From Roseovarius sp. EL26 (GTDB lineage Bacteria > Pseudomonadota > Alphaproteobacteria > Rhodobacterales > Rhodobacteraceae): a stretch of 64,000 bases of DNA. The notes beneath the pieces were generated by a model. It saw only the letters and a program-made list of their open reading frames with translations, made no database searches and was not told the DNA's origin. The translations under genes were made by a program, and so were the position numbers. Positions 1 to 8,308 of this stretch are shown here, one piece after another. Location: assembly GCF_900327775.1 (NCBI RefSeq), contig NZ_OUMZ01000007.1, forward strand, positions 1,103,606 through 1,167,605, given 5' to 3'. Every line of letters begins with the position of its first letter. The first letter of the stretch is position 1.

Positions 1-41
1 CAGAATTCGAGCGATTAGCGAAAGGGAACGCAAATGACTGA
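1..41 (+). CDS. 5-oxoprolinase subunit B (PxpB/KipI) C-terminal tail, partial
   Basis: The frame starting at base 3 reads EFERLAKGNAND and then stops at 39-41, overlapping the next ATG by 8 bases. This acidic/basic tail resembles KipI/PxpB C-termini, and PxpB normally lies directly upstream of PxpC. Only 12 residues are visible, so the call rests mainly on gene order. Confidence 0.5.
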   Translation, partial: EFERLAKGNAND

Positions 42-1035
42 CGCTGAGATCTATGTCAGTTTTGCAGGCCCTCATGTCACTTTTCAGGATGCTGGGCGCC
101 GTGGGCATATGCGCTTTGGTGTTTCTGCTTCAGGGCCAATGGACCGTTTGTCTTTTGCAGCGGCGCATGCCGCGCTCGGCAATTCACCTGGACAAACAGC
201 GATAGAAATCTCGCTAGCCGGTGTGACGCTTCAGTGCCGTGAAGGGGAAGTCACGCTTGCCATCATGGGTGAAGGGTTTGTTTTCGACCACAACGGACAA
301 AAAGGCACGTCCGGGACAGTGCTGACCTTTCGCAAAGGAGAGAAGCTTAGCATCCGTCCCGGTGCAACGGGAAGTTGGGCCTATCTTGCCTTTGCAGGTT
401 TGCTGCAAAGTGAAAGATGGCTCGGCCACAGCGCCACCCATGCCAGCTCTGGCTTTGGCGGCGGTGCCATACAATCGGGTCAGGTCTTAACTGTCCATGA
501 TACTAGCATTCACAATGACCGCGAAGGCGCAATATCTCAGTATGATCACTCGTTGAACGCGCCAATTCGTGTGGTGATGGGACCGCAAGATCAGCATTTT
601 GCCAAAGAAGCCCTTTCTATTTTTACATCCAATCCATTTGCCGTTACAGGCGCCTATGACCGTATGGGTATGCGTCTAAAAGGCCCATTGCTTGCCCTTG
701 ACCGTGCCCTTTCTATTCCGTCAGAGCCAATTGTGCGCGGATCGGTTCAGGTGTCCGGTGATGGGATAGCGACGGTGCTGCTGTCCGATCATCAGACAAC
801 CGGCGGCTATCCAAAGATCGCAACTGTCATTTCATGCGATATAGACAGATTGGTTCAGGCCCGCAGCGGCCAACAGATCAGATTTACTGCAGTTTCCCCG
901 GAACAAGCGATCTCCGCGGTTCGTGACGATTCGTTATCACGTTCAAAATACTTGGATAAGATCGGGGAGCCACTCGGAACCCTTGAGCAACGGTTGATGC
1001 GGAACAACCTTATTCATGGCGAGTTCTTCCAGTAA
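34..1035 (+). CDS. pxpC: 5-oxoprolinase subunit C / biotin-dependent carboxyltransferase family (PxpC/KipA)
   Basis: The 333-residue protein matches the KipA/PxpC/AHS2 family in length and motifs: the N-terminal TFQDAGRRGHMRFGVSASGPMD block (about residues 16-37), the AIEISLAG segment and the late QTTGGYPKIATV block. PxpABC hydrolyses 5-oxoproline (pyroglutamate) to glutamate with ATP in the cytoplasm. The probable pxpB tail overlaps its start, which supports a pxp operon entering from the left; pxpA is not in the window. Annotation as allophanate or urea carboxylase subunit 2 is the usual misnomer for this family. Confidence 0.85.
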   Translation: MTDAEIYVSFAGPHVTFQDAGRRGHMRFGVSASGPMDRLSFAAAHAALGNSPGQTAIEISLAGVTLQCREGEVTLAIMGEGFVFDHNGQKGTSGTVLTFRKGEKLSIRPGATGSWAYLAFAGLLQSERWLGHSATHASSGFGGGAIQSGQVLTVHDTSIHNDREGAISQYDHSLNAPIRVVMGPQDQHFAKEALSIFTSNPFAVTGAYDRMGMRLKGPLLALDRALSIPSEPIVRGSVQVSGDGIATVLLSDHQTTGGYPKIATVISCDIDRLVQARSGQQIRFTAVSPEQAISAVRDDSLSRSKYLDKIGEPLGTLEQRLMRNNLIHGEFFQ

Positions 1036-1186
1036 GGGGCCAGATATCCGGTTATCAACCACCCCCAAATGCCTGCCTTTTCTGCTGATTAACAATGCCC
1101 TCTTACCGCAGACTGCGCTCATTCCTGCCGGATGCAGCATTCGGTAGTAATGGGATATACTGGCCACTTCACCCAGCAGGTTAAGC
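1036..1186. other. Intergenic region, no gene seen
   Basis: This stretch follows pxpC and leads into the IS110 remnant. No open frame with recognisable content and no clear terminator was found. Together with bases 1418-1460 it forms the flanks of the transposase fossil. Confidence 0.5.
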
Positions 1187-1417
1187 TTGGCCTATACTGC
1201 ATGTAGGAGAAGTCGCGTAGCGAAGAATGATTTTGATGAGCTGATGTCGGTTGACGTTGGTATAGGCAAAGGTGTTTTTCACTTGGTTGGTTTTGATAAG
1301 TGCGGGCAGCTAGTGTTGCGCAAGAAGATCAAACGCATGGCGTTGATCTCGACGTTTGAGAACCTGCCCCATTGCTTTGTTGGCACGAAAGCTTGTCTGC
1401 ACGTAAGGAATTGTTAA
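1187..1417 (+). pseudogene. IS110-family transposase N-terminal remnant
   Basis: About 60 residues match the N-terminal RuvC-like (DEDD) part of IS110 transposases: a VDVGIGKGVFHLVGFDK block, then QLVLRKKIKR and NLPHCFVGTKACL, where intact enzymes read GxEACxxAHxxSR. The match ends abruptly in VRNC-stop, so more than 80% of the roughly 340-residue enzyme is missing. The family's first catalytic Asp is still in the VDVG block. No flanking IS ends are recognisable. It is a fossil insertion between pxpC and the LysR gene. Confidence 0.75.
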
Positions 1418-1460
1418 AAGAACAATCTCTGTTTCCGCAAACATCGTTGGACATCATTTT

Positions 1461-2345
1461 CTAAAGCTGGCACCATAATTCACGCGCAGTTTCATCATCC
1501 ATTTTTGGATTTCGGAACGCTGAGATTGTTAACTCCGCATTCCATTCGCTGTTACCGACAGGTACCACTGCCCCCTCAGCGAGTTCGGGGGCAATCGCCG
1601 TTTCTGGCATCCAAGCAAACCCACTTCCAGACAGAAGCCTTCGTTTGATTGCTTCTACTAGGCCATCGACGTAGATCGTACTGGTGTTCGTAGGTTTTCG
1701 GTCCACTGTGTTCTCAACAACCATGCCCAGAAATGACGACCGCTCATAGGCGAGATATGGGATGGGTGGGCCATTCCGATTACTCAAATTCCATCCACCT
1801 GTCTGTGCCGGCCCTGTGGCGGCGACCGGGATGAGTCGGTCAACCACAAGATCTTTGCGCTCAAAGGCGGTTTCATCGATCATTGGAGAGACCGCGTGAT
1901 GATAGTAGCAAAGCATGATATCGACAGCACCCTCAATCAACAATTCGCAGCAAGTACTCAGAGAATCAGAGACAACTCGCGTACGTAAATCCGGTAGCAG
2001 CTGCTGAAGAATTTCAATTCGTGGGGCCAGATAGTTGACCGAAATCGTGTGAAGCGCTGAAATGCGGACGAAGCGGCTGTCACCACGATCAGCGTCCCGG
2101 ATCGATTGGCGGGCCTCTGAGAGCTGCGAAATCGAGGCCTGCGCGATGGGCAAGAATTGCTGCCCCGCCTCCGTCAACTGGACCGGATAGGTCGCTCGAT
2201 TGATCAAAGGCAGACCAACCCAATTCTCTAATGCCTTGATTCTGCGACTAAACGCTGATTGCGTAATATTCCGCTCGTTTGCCGCGCGGGTAAAACTTGA
2301 AGTGCGCGCAAGGCATTCGAAATCTCGCAACCAGTTTAAATCCAT
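1461..2345 (-). CDS. LysR-family transcriptional regulator
   Basis: An N-terminal winged HTH (MDLNWLRDFECLARTSSFTRAA, then ITQSAFSRRIKALE, residues 1-60) is followed by a periplasmic-binding-protein-like effector domain; 294 residues is normal for the family. A longer frame runs upstream, but the ATG at 2345 is chosen because the protein then begins at the canonical HTH and a GGGGAAAG Shine-Dalgarno sits 6-9 bases before it. It is divergent from proX across about 240 bp, the classical arrangement for a LysR protein controlling the neighbouring transporter. The co-inducer is unknown; a betaine-like ligand is an inference. Confidence 0.88.
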   Translation of the reverse strand: MDLNWLRDFECLARTSSFTRAANERNITQSAFSRRIKALENWVGLPLINRATYPVQLTEAGQQFLPIAQASISQLSEARQSIRDADRGDSRFVRISALHTISVNYLAPRIEILQQLLPDLRTRVVSDSLSTCCELLIEGAVDIMLCYYHHAVSPMIDETAFERKDLVVDRLIPVAATGPAQTGGWNLSNRNGPPIPYLAYERSSFLGMVVENTVDRKPTNTSTIYVDGLVEAIKRRLLSGSGFAWMPETAIAPELAEGAVVPVGNSEWNAELTISAFRNPKMDDETARELWCQL

Positions 2346-2587
2346 CTTCTTTCCCCACCGGCATCTAACTTTTGAGAGCTTATCATATTTATGCAATTTC
2401 GGAATAGTTTGATGAAATGTTTGAATTGGCGAAATTAATTCAAGCTGAACTAGAGTTATCCTATCGAGCAAACATCCGGGGGGACTGAATGCGGTGCAGA
2501 GCTCGACGCCCAATCTGCCGACCACTTGAACCAACATCAAAGTAATAACGACGCCGCAAATGGCGCGACCCAACAGAGGAGAATATT

Positions 2588-3553
2588 ATGAAATATAAGT
2601 TGAAATCACTTGGCCTTGCTGCCGCTGTCAGCGCCTTCGCGCTTCCAGCTTTTGCCGCGGAAGAAGTAAAAATCGGGGTGCCATCCTGGACCGGTGCGCA
2701 AGCCATCGCGCACCTACTGGGAGCTGTTGTTGAAATGCGCATCGGAGGCGAAGTCGAATTTGTTCCGGGTAATAATGCCACAATTTTCCAAGCCATGGAC
2801 CAAGGCAAGGGTGACATTGATGTGCACCCCGACGTTTGGCTTCCTAACCAGCAGAGTTTCACTCAAAAATATGTTGATGAAGAGGGCACGGTAACGCTTT
2901 CGTCTAATCCGTATGAGGGAAATCAGGGCTTCTGCGTTTCCAAAGACTTTGGCGAGGCCAACAGCATCACCGACATCGCTGATCTGGGGCGTCCTGACGT
3001 CGCCATGCAAATGGATAGCGATGGCAATGGCAAAGGTGAGATGTGGATCGGGGCGCCAGGATGGGCGTCAGCCAACGTTAACGAAGTTAAAGTACGCGAC
3101 TACGGCCTATTAGACTTCATCGATCCAATTCGGGCCGAGGAGAGTGTGAAAACCGCCCGCGTCAAAGATTCCATTGCAAAGGGCGAAGGCTACGCCTTCT
3201 ACTGCTATAAACCGCACGCCATCTGGTACATGTTTGATGTTCAAATGCTGAGCGAACCTGCGTTTGATGCAGCAAAGTATGACATGAAACAGCCATCAGA
3301 TGATCCGGATTGGTACAATAATTCCAGCGTGGCCACGAAAGATGCTCTGAAAAATGTTCAGATCGCATGGTCAAACTCTCTACCAGATCGCTCACCTGCA
3401 ATTGCCGAGTTTTTTGCCAATTTCTCGCTGACTGCAGATGATGTCTCTGGCTTTGCATATGAGATCAGCGGCAAAGGGCGCGAACCGGCAGAGGTTGCCC
3501 GCGAGTGGGTCGAAAACAATCCAGATCGTGTCGACGCATGGTTGGGACTGTAA
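2588..3553 (+). CDS. proX: Glycine betaine/proline-type ABC transporter substrate-binding protein (OpuAC/ProX family)
   Basis: A Sec signal peptide ends at about residue 23 (LPAFA/AEEV). The mature protein has the OpuAC fold with tryptophans that could form a quaternary-ammonium cage: W34 (VPSWTG), W84 (HPDVWLP), W153/W159 and W213 (KPHAIWYM). It would bind a quaternary amine or betaine in the periplasm and deliver it to the ProVW-like complex. GAGGAG lies just before the ATG. It is the first gene of a four-gene operon. Ligand identity (glycine betaine, DMSP, carnitine or choline) cannot be read from sequence alone. Confidence 0.88.
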   Translation: MKYKLKSLGLAAAVSAFALPAFAAEEVKIGVPSWTGAQAIAHLLGAVVEMRIGGEVEFVPGNNATIFQAMDQGKGDIDVHPDVWLPNQQSFTQKYVDEEGTVTLSSNPYEGNQGFCVSKDFGEANSITDIADLGRPDVAMQMDSDGNGKGEMWIGAPGWASANVNEVKVRDYGLLDFIDPIRAEESVKTARVKDSIAKGEGYAFYCYKPHAIWYMFDVQMLSEPAFDAAKYDMKQPSDDPDWYNNSSVATKDALKNVQIAWSNSLPDRSPAIAEFFANFSLTADDVSGFAYEISGKGREPAEVAREWVENNPDRVDAWLGL

Positions 3554-3637
3554 TTCTTTAAGACAGAATATCTCTCGCGGCACCCGAACGTGGTGCCGCG
3601 ATACCAAATTTGCCCGAAGCAAGGTCAGGTGCACCCA

Positions 3638-4693
3638 ATGAGCAGCGAAACCGTCATAGAAATATCCAACGTCTGGAAAATATTCGGTGCAAAGCCGGAA
3701 GCCGCATTGCAGGCGATCCGAGACAAAGGACTTAGCAAGGCAGAGGTTCTTTCTGAATACAATTCTGTGGTTGGTGTAGCCGATGTAAGCCTGTCGGTGA
3801 ATCGCGGTGAGATTTTTTGCATTATGGGGTTGTCCGGCAGCGGAAAATCCACATTGGTACGCCATTTCAATCGCTTGTTAGAGCCGACCGATGGCAAAAT
3901 CCTGATCGAGGGCACCGATGTGATGGCGCTTGATCACAAAGCACTACAGAGTTTTCGCAACCACAAGATTGGGATGGTTTTTCAGAACTTCGCATTGATG
4001 CCGCACCGATCAGTTTTGGACAATGTTGCGATGCCTTTGGAGATCCGACAGGTTTCAAAAAATGAGCGCATGAGACAAGCTGCTGCGGTTCTGGATATTG
4101 TAGAACTTGGCGCGTGGGGCGCAAAGTTTGCGCATGAGCTTTCAGGCGGGATGCAGCAGCGCGTTGGTCTTGCAAGGGCCTTGGCTGCCAATCCAGATGT
4201 TCTACTGATGGACGAGCCGTTTTCCGCGTTAGACCCTTTGATCCGCAGGCAGTTGCAAGATGAATTCATTCGTCTCAGCAAAATTCTTAAAAAGACCACG
4301 GTTTTTATCACGCACGATCTTGATGAGGCCGTGCGCATTGGAGACAGGATAGCCATTATGCGCGATGGCCGCGTGGTTCAAACTGGCACAGCTGAAGACA
4401 TTGTTATGAACCCGGCAGATGACTACGTTGCCGACTTTGTCGCCGGCATTTCACGGCTCAAGGTTGTTCGAGCCCATGTTGTCATGCGATCTATCGAAGA
4501 ACATGTAGCCACTCACGGGCCACTTTCCGCAGACCTGCCACGAGTCAATGAAAGTGAAACACTCAGCAATCTCATAAACATGGCAATTGATGATGAACGG
4601 TCAATTCTTGTCGAAGATGGCGGCACTGATGTTGGCGTGATCACTCGCGCGGATTTGCTGCGCACTGTAATCGAGGGGACAGAAGTATCATGA
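3638..4693 (+). CDS. proV: Glycine betaine/proline-type ABC transporter ATP-binding protein
   Basis: This is the ATPase of the importer, 351 residues. It shows Walker A GLSGSGKST (64-72), Q-loop Q116, signature LSGGMQQR (168-175), Walker B VLLMDEPFSALD (188-199), and a CBS-like C-terminal extension (about 270-350) typical of ProV/OpuAA, where it senses ionic strength. The N-terminal EAALQAIRDKGLSKAEVL segment is also ProV-like. The in-frame ATG at 3638 is preferred to an upstream one at 3590 because the conserved protein begins there. Its stop overlaps the permease start (ATGA). Confidence 0.9.
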   Translation: MSSETVIEISNVWKIFGAKPEAALQAIRDKGLSKAEVLSEYNSVVGVADVSLSVNRGEIFCIMGLSGSGKSTLVRHFNRLLEPTDGKILIEGTDVMALDHKALQSFRNHKIGMVFQNFALMPHRSVLDNVAMPLEIRQVSKNERMRQAAAVLDIVELGAWGAKFAHELSGGMQQRVGLARALAANPDVLLMDEPFSALDPLIRRQLQDEFIRLSKILKKTTVFITHDLDEAVRIGDRIAIMRDGRVVQTGTAEDIVMNPADDYVADFVAGISRLKVVRAHVVMRSIEEHVATHGPLSADLPRVNESETLSNLINMAIDDERSILVEDGGTDVGVITRADLLRTVIEGTEVS

Positions 4694-6231
4694 GCGATTC
4701 AAATATTAACCCTCTTGAAGATACCGAAAGCGAAGCAGCCCTGGCCTATGCCGAGGAGCGGCGTGAAAACATCCGCGCCTTTGTGGAAACTTCGCCAGAT
4801 TATTACATCGCCCAGTTCGATAAAATCGGCGCCAACGCCCGATTTACGCCGACCCTGAATATTGTCGCAGGTCTACTTGGACCAATTTGGTTTGGCGCGC
4901 GTGGACTGTGGTCTTGGGCGCTTTCATTCTTAATTCTGGAAACACTCGGCTTTGTGCAGATCGCACGCGGATTATTTGGTGATTTGGCATCAGATGCCAT
5001 GGCACGAATTGAATCAATCGAAGGCACGCTGGAGCTTAGGCGACAACAGCTAGCAGCCGCGATTGAAAGCAATTCGGACAAAGTGGATGTTTATCAACGC
5101 ACTGTTGACTCGCTTGAGGCGAACATCGGTGGCATACGTGCCGAAGCCGAAGCCCTAGCAGATCAGGGGATCTGGATTGCGCTGACAGGGCTTATTATCT
5201 TGATCGTCGCCAAAGTGATCCAAGCCATCTGTGCCAACTGGGCGCTAGAGGCGCGTTTTTCAGACTGGCTATCTGACCGTTCGGTTCGTTCGGGCATTCC
5301 GACAAGGAACCTCATCTTTAGTGCCGCGTTCATGACCCTGATCGTCTTGACTGCCATGCTCCACTATAGTTTCCCTGGGCGATTTGAACTGTTGGGTGAT
5401 TTTCCAACAGAACCGAGCATCCGCCTGACGGCCATCGCCTGGGTTGAAGCCTTTTTTGCCTTCTGTGTCGATAATGGTGAGACGTTATTTGATGCAATCA
5501 CATACTGTATTCGCGCCATTCTGGATGCGCTGGAACTTGTCTTTGTCAGCACGCCTTGGATCGTTGTCGCTAGCTTGATCATTCTTTTGACGTGGCTGAC
5601 CGCAGGTATCAGCGCCGCAATTTATTGCGGGGCCTTCTTGGGTTACATGGGGCTGTTGGGCTTTTGGGAAAAAGCGATGACAACATTGGCGTTGCTGGGA
5701 ACAGCAGCATGTCTTTCAATTGTCATCGGCATTCCATTAGGCATGTTCGCGGCTCGGCGACGCCGGTTCTACTCATTTATTCAACCAATCATGGATTTTA
5801 TGCAAACGATGCCAGCATTCGTTTTCATGATCCCCGTGATTGCATTTTTTGGTACCGGCAAACCGGCAGCGGTTGTCACAACGATGATTTTTGGTGGAAC
5901 ACCTGTTGTACGCCTGACCGTGCTTGGTTTGCGCGGGGTACCAGAAAGCGTGCGCGAAGCGGCCATCAGTTTTGGTGCAAACAAGTGGTATTTGCTGACC
6001 AAGGTCGATCTGCCATTAGCGGGACCGTCTATCCGCGCAGGCATCAATCAAACCATTATGTTGTCACTGGCCATGGTCGTTGTCGCCTCTCTGATCGGCG
6101 CCAAGGGATTGGGTGAGGATGTGCTGGAGGCACTACAATATGCCAATGTGGGTCAAGGTATCTTGGCTGGGTTCGCTATTTTGTTCTGCGCCATGATCCT
6201 TGATCGGATCGTACAGGGTGGCCGAAAATGA
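4690..6231 (+). CDS. proW: Glycine betaine/proline-type ABC transporter permease with long N-terminal extension
   Basis: The C-terminal ~220 residues are a standard ProW permease: several membrane spans and the EAA loop (REAAISFGANKWYLLTKVDLPLAGPSI). The protein is 513 residues, well above the 280-350 usual for ProW. The extra N-terminal part holds a DUF2628-like hydrophobic segment (about 40-90), a predicted coiled coil (about 100-150, rich in Glu, Ala and Leu) and additional membrane spans. Its start overlaps proV by 4 nt and its stop overlaps the hydrolase start by 4 nt, so translation is coupled. Confidence 0.88.
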   Translation: MSDSNINPLEDTESEAALAYAEERRENIRAFVETSPDYYIAQFDKIGANARFTPTLNIVAGLLGPIWFGARGLWSWALSFLILETLGFVQIARGLFGDLASDAMARIESIEGTLELRRQQLAAAIESNSDKVDVYQRTVDSLEANIGGIRAEAEALADQGIWIALTGLIILIVAKVIQAICANWALEARFSDWLSDRSVRSGIPTRNLIFSAAFMTLIVLTAMLHYSFPGRFELLGDFPTEPSIRLTAIAWVEAFFAFCVDNGETLFDAITYCIRAILDALELVFVSTPWIVVASLIILLTWLTAGISAAIYCGAFLGYMGLLGFWEKAMTTLALLGTAACLSIVIGIPLGMFAARRRRFYSFIQPIMDFMQTMPAFVFMIPVIAFFGTGKPAAVVTTMIFGGTPVVRLTVLGLRGVPESVREAAISFGANKWYLLTKVDLPLAGPSIRAGINQTIMLSLAMVVVASLIGAKGLGEDVLEALQYANVGQGILAGFAILFCAMILDRIVQGGRK

Positions 6232-6950
6232 AATACTTGGTTTTTGTCCATGGTTTCATGGGGGGCAGCCGGCAATGGCAATCGCAAATTGAGGCCCTAG
6301 GTGCCAGTTTCAATGTTATTGCCGTCGATCTGCCTGGGTTTGGTGAAAATGCTCATTTGAATTGCCCAAATAGCATTTCCGCTTTTGCAGGCTGGGTATT
6401 AGCAGATCTGGATAAACGCGGGATAAGTACCTTCCATTTACTGGGTCATTCCATGGGGGGTATGATCGCACAAGAGATGGTGTCCCAAGCGCCAGAGCGT
6501 ATAGAAAAGCTGATCCTCTATGGCACTGGAGCCACCGGAGTTCTGCCAGGTCGGTTCGAGACAATCGCAACATCAAAGTCCCGTGCACAGGCCGAAGGAG
6601 CGAAAGCAACAGCTCGTCGTATCGCTGCAACGTGGTTTTTGCTCCAAGAAGCAGCCACACCTTTCGAAGGCTGTGCAAGAATAGCAGAACACAGCAGCAT
6701 GCAAGCCATCTGTGCTGGTTTGGATGCCATGCAAAACTGGAGTGGCGTGGCCCGACTTTCACATATTGAGGCCCAGTCGCTCGTCCTTTGGGGTGATCAG
6801 GATCGAACTTATAGCTGGGCACAGACCGAACAACTTTGGCAAACCATTGGCAAATCACAACTAGCTGTCATGCCAAATTGTGCACACGCTGCCCATCTCG
6901 AAAATCCAGAATTGTTCAATCGCCTCGTTGTCGAATTTCTAGATTCTTAA
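6228..6950 (+). CDS. Alpha/beta-fold hydrolase encoded with the betaine-type transporter
   Basis: The 240-residue protein has the alpha/beta hydrolase layout: oxyanion strand VFVHGFMGG (6-13), nucleophile elbow GHSMGG with Ser75, an acid candidate in LWGDQDR and a base candidate in CAHAAHLENP. There is no signal peptide, so it is cytoplasmic. It overlaps the permease by 4 nt (ATGA) and is the last gene of the proXVW-like operon. That suggests it acts on the imported compound, for example an ester or thioester derivative, but this is inference; the family is too broad to name a substrate. Confidence 0.8.
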   Translation: MKYLVFVHGFMGGSRQWQSQIEALGASFNVIAVDLPGFGENAHLNCPNSISAFAGWVLADLDKRGISTFHLLGHSMGGMIAQEMVSQAPERIEKLILYGTGATGVLPGRFETIATSKSRAQAEGAKATARRIAATWFLLQEAATPFEGCARIAEHSSMQAICAGLDAMQNWSGVARLSHIEAQSLVLWGDQDRTYSWAQTEQLWQTIGKSQLAVMPNCAHAAHLENPELFNRLVVEFLDS

Positions 6951-7044
6951 CAGCCTGTTACACTGCGGTATCTCCAAGTTAAGTGAACGTCTGCTTTGGG
7001 CCGTAAGTAACAGATCGAACGGCCTCTAACCTATTGCTTTTAAA

Positions 7045-7060
7045 TGTGATATATATCACA
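7045..7060. promoter_or_regulatory. Perfect CRP-type palindrome
   Basis: TGTGATATATATCACA is a perfect 16-bp palindrome and fits the CRP consensus TGTGA-N6-TCACA exactly. It lies about 145 bp before the probable TTG start of the downstream exported-protein gene and about 95 bp after the hydrolase. A CRP/FNR-superfamily protein is the likely binder; which one is inferred. Confidence 0.6.
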
Positions 7061-7204
7061 CGTTATTTACGGATGATGTTCTGAAGATAGATACTGCCCA
7101 TTCTCTAACGTGAGAACAAGTTGAACGATTGTGACCGCACATTTCGCCTGAAAAATGCTATTATTATGTCGGTAGAGCCCAAGAACTGCAGATATGAGGC
7201 TGGT

Positions 7205-7915
7205 TTGACAAAATTGTTCCACAGTCGAAAAGTTGGTGTTTTTGTCCTTCAAGTGTGGCTATGCGTGGTGTCCGCATTTGCGAGCGCTGGAGATGATAGG
7301 GCTACGAAATCCGTGCAAACCACCGGCCTGATGTGGAACCGTACCGGTCTTCCCGCTGTGTTCCCACTTCAGGTCAAAGCGCCCCCAGGGCAAGATTACT
7401 TTCTGACGTTGATCGATGTTGAAACCGATGAGGACGCATTGGCTGCCTACATCATCGGTGGGGACTTCTTCAAAGTCCTTGTCCCACCTGGGGAATTTCG
7501 ATTGAGATTCGCGGCTGGAATGGACTGGAAAGGCGAAGAATTTCTATTTGGCCCGGGAAAGCAAACTCACATTTTTGAGCTAAACGAAACGCTTACTTTT
7601 GAAATTCGCAATTTGACGATCAAAGCAGGCCACGTAGTGAATCTCTTAAAGATTGAATTCGGTCAGGTTGCGCAGTCGTCGGTTAAGGAGCAGCTCATTT
7701 GCCAGTCCTTGAGACGAACCTATCCCTCGCGGAGGCTTCCTTTTTGGGCAGATCAGCTCGTTCCGGATACACAGAGCACACATTGGATAAGATCAAGGGA
7801 CGGATATCATAATTACTTGGGTGACCGGGCCCGCGACAAAAACAAATATCTGACACCTGACAAATATGATGTTTTTGACCCCAAGTATTCTCTGACTTCG
7901 CGATATTGTGGATGA
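7205..7915 (+). CDS. Hypothetical exported protein
   Basis: No family is recognised. Starting at TTG 7205 gives a clean signal peptide (basic FHSRK, hydrophobic VGVFVLQVWLCVV, cleavage near AFASA) and a GAGG ribosome site 5 nt upstream. An in-frame ATG at 7166 would add 13 residues without a visible ribosome site. The mature ~210 residues look like a small beta-rich domain (PPGQDYFLTLIDVETDEDALAAYI, then VLVPPGEFRLRFAAG and FGPGKQTHIFEL), which resembles a carboxypeptidase-regulatory or PEGA-like sandwich, followed by a basic C-terminal tail. It stands alone behind the CRP-type palindrome. Confidence 0.6.
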   Translation: MTKLFHSRKVGVFVLQVWLCVVSAFASAGDDRATKSVQTTGLMWNRTGLPAVFPLQVKAPPGQDYFLTLIDVETDEDALAAYIIGGDFFKVLVPPGEFRLRFAAGMDWKGEEFLFGPGKQTHIFELNETLTFEIRNLTIKAGHVVNLLKIEFGQVAQSSVKEQLICQSLRRTYPSRRLPFWADQLVPDTQSTHWIRSRDGYHNYLGDRARDKNKYLTPDKYDVFDPKYSLTSRYCG

Positions 7916-7942
7916 AAAAACCTTGGATTTTCCGTCGTATAG

Positions 7943-8077
7943 GCCGCGGAGAATACACGAGAACCTCTATTTGATGCGATGATGCGTAAGGAGACGTATT
8001 CAGCAAGCGGGCCTCGAATGGTTGTCCCGTATCGTGCAGATTGGGCTCTCTCCGATCATTCGCCGCAGAAACTCTAA
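7943..8077 (+). pseudogene. DUF3604 protein C-terminal remnant
   Basis: A frame opening right after an in-frame TAG encodes AAENTREPLFDAMMRKETY, then SASGPRMVV, and stops at 8075-8077. ENTREALFDAMKRKETYATSGPR is the hallmark C-terminal motif of DUF3604 (PHP-like, often exported) proteins, which exceed 500 residues. Only about 44 residues survive and nothing of the upstream domain is visible, so this is a decayed fragment. Confidence 0.65.
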
Positions 8078-8164
8078 ACGACCTCTCTTGTTTGTTTACT
8101 TCATCAAAAAAAGACTGAGATCAAAGCAGCTGAGCCAACGTCGCCTCTTCCGTTCACAGACAGC

Positions 8165-8206
8165 CAATTTGTGTACTAAACTCGCGTACAACCTGTACAC
8201 AAATTG
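8165..8206. promoter_or_regulatory. 12-bp perfect inverted repeat upstream of thrS
   Basis: CAATTTGTGTAC (8165-8176) and GTACACAAATTG (8195-8206) are exact reverse complements separated by 18 bp, ending about 100 bp before the thrS ATG. There is no T-run, so it is not a simple terminator. It could be an operator or an mRNA stem in the thrS leader. Confidence 0.5.
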
Positions 8207-8308
8207 CCCCTCTTGACTTGGTAACGTGACCGCGCCACAACAGCGGCGAACCATATACCCGCAACCGGGCGTTCCGTGGGCGCCAAACTGACGAGGAGCA
8301 TCAGGCTG

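Noticed and set aside
8213-8260. TTGACT and TATACC as a thrS promoter
   Set aside because: Spacing is about 35 bp, too long for sigma-70.
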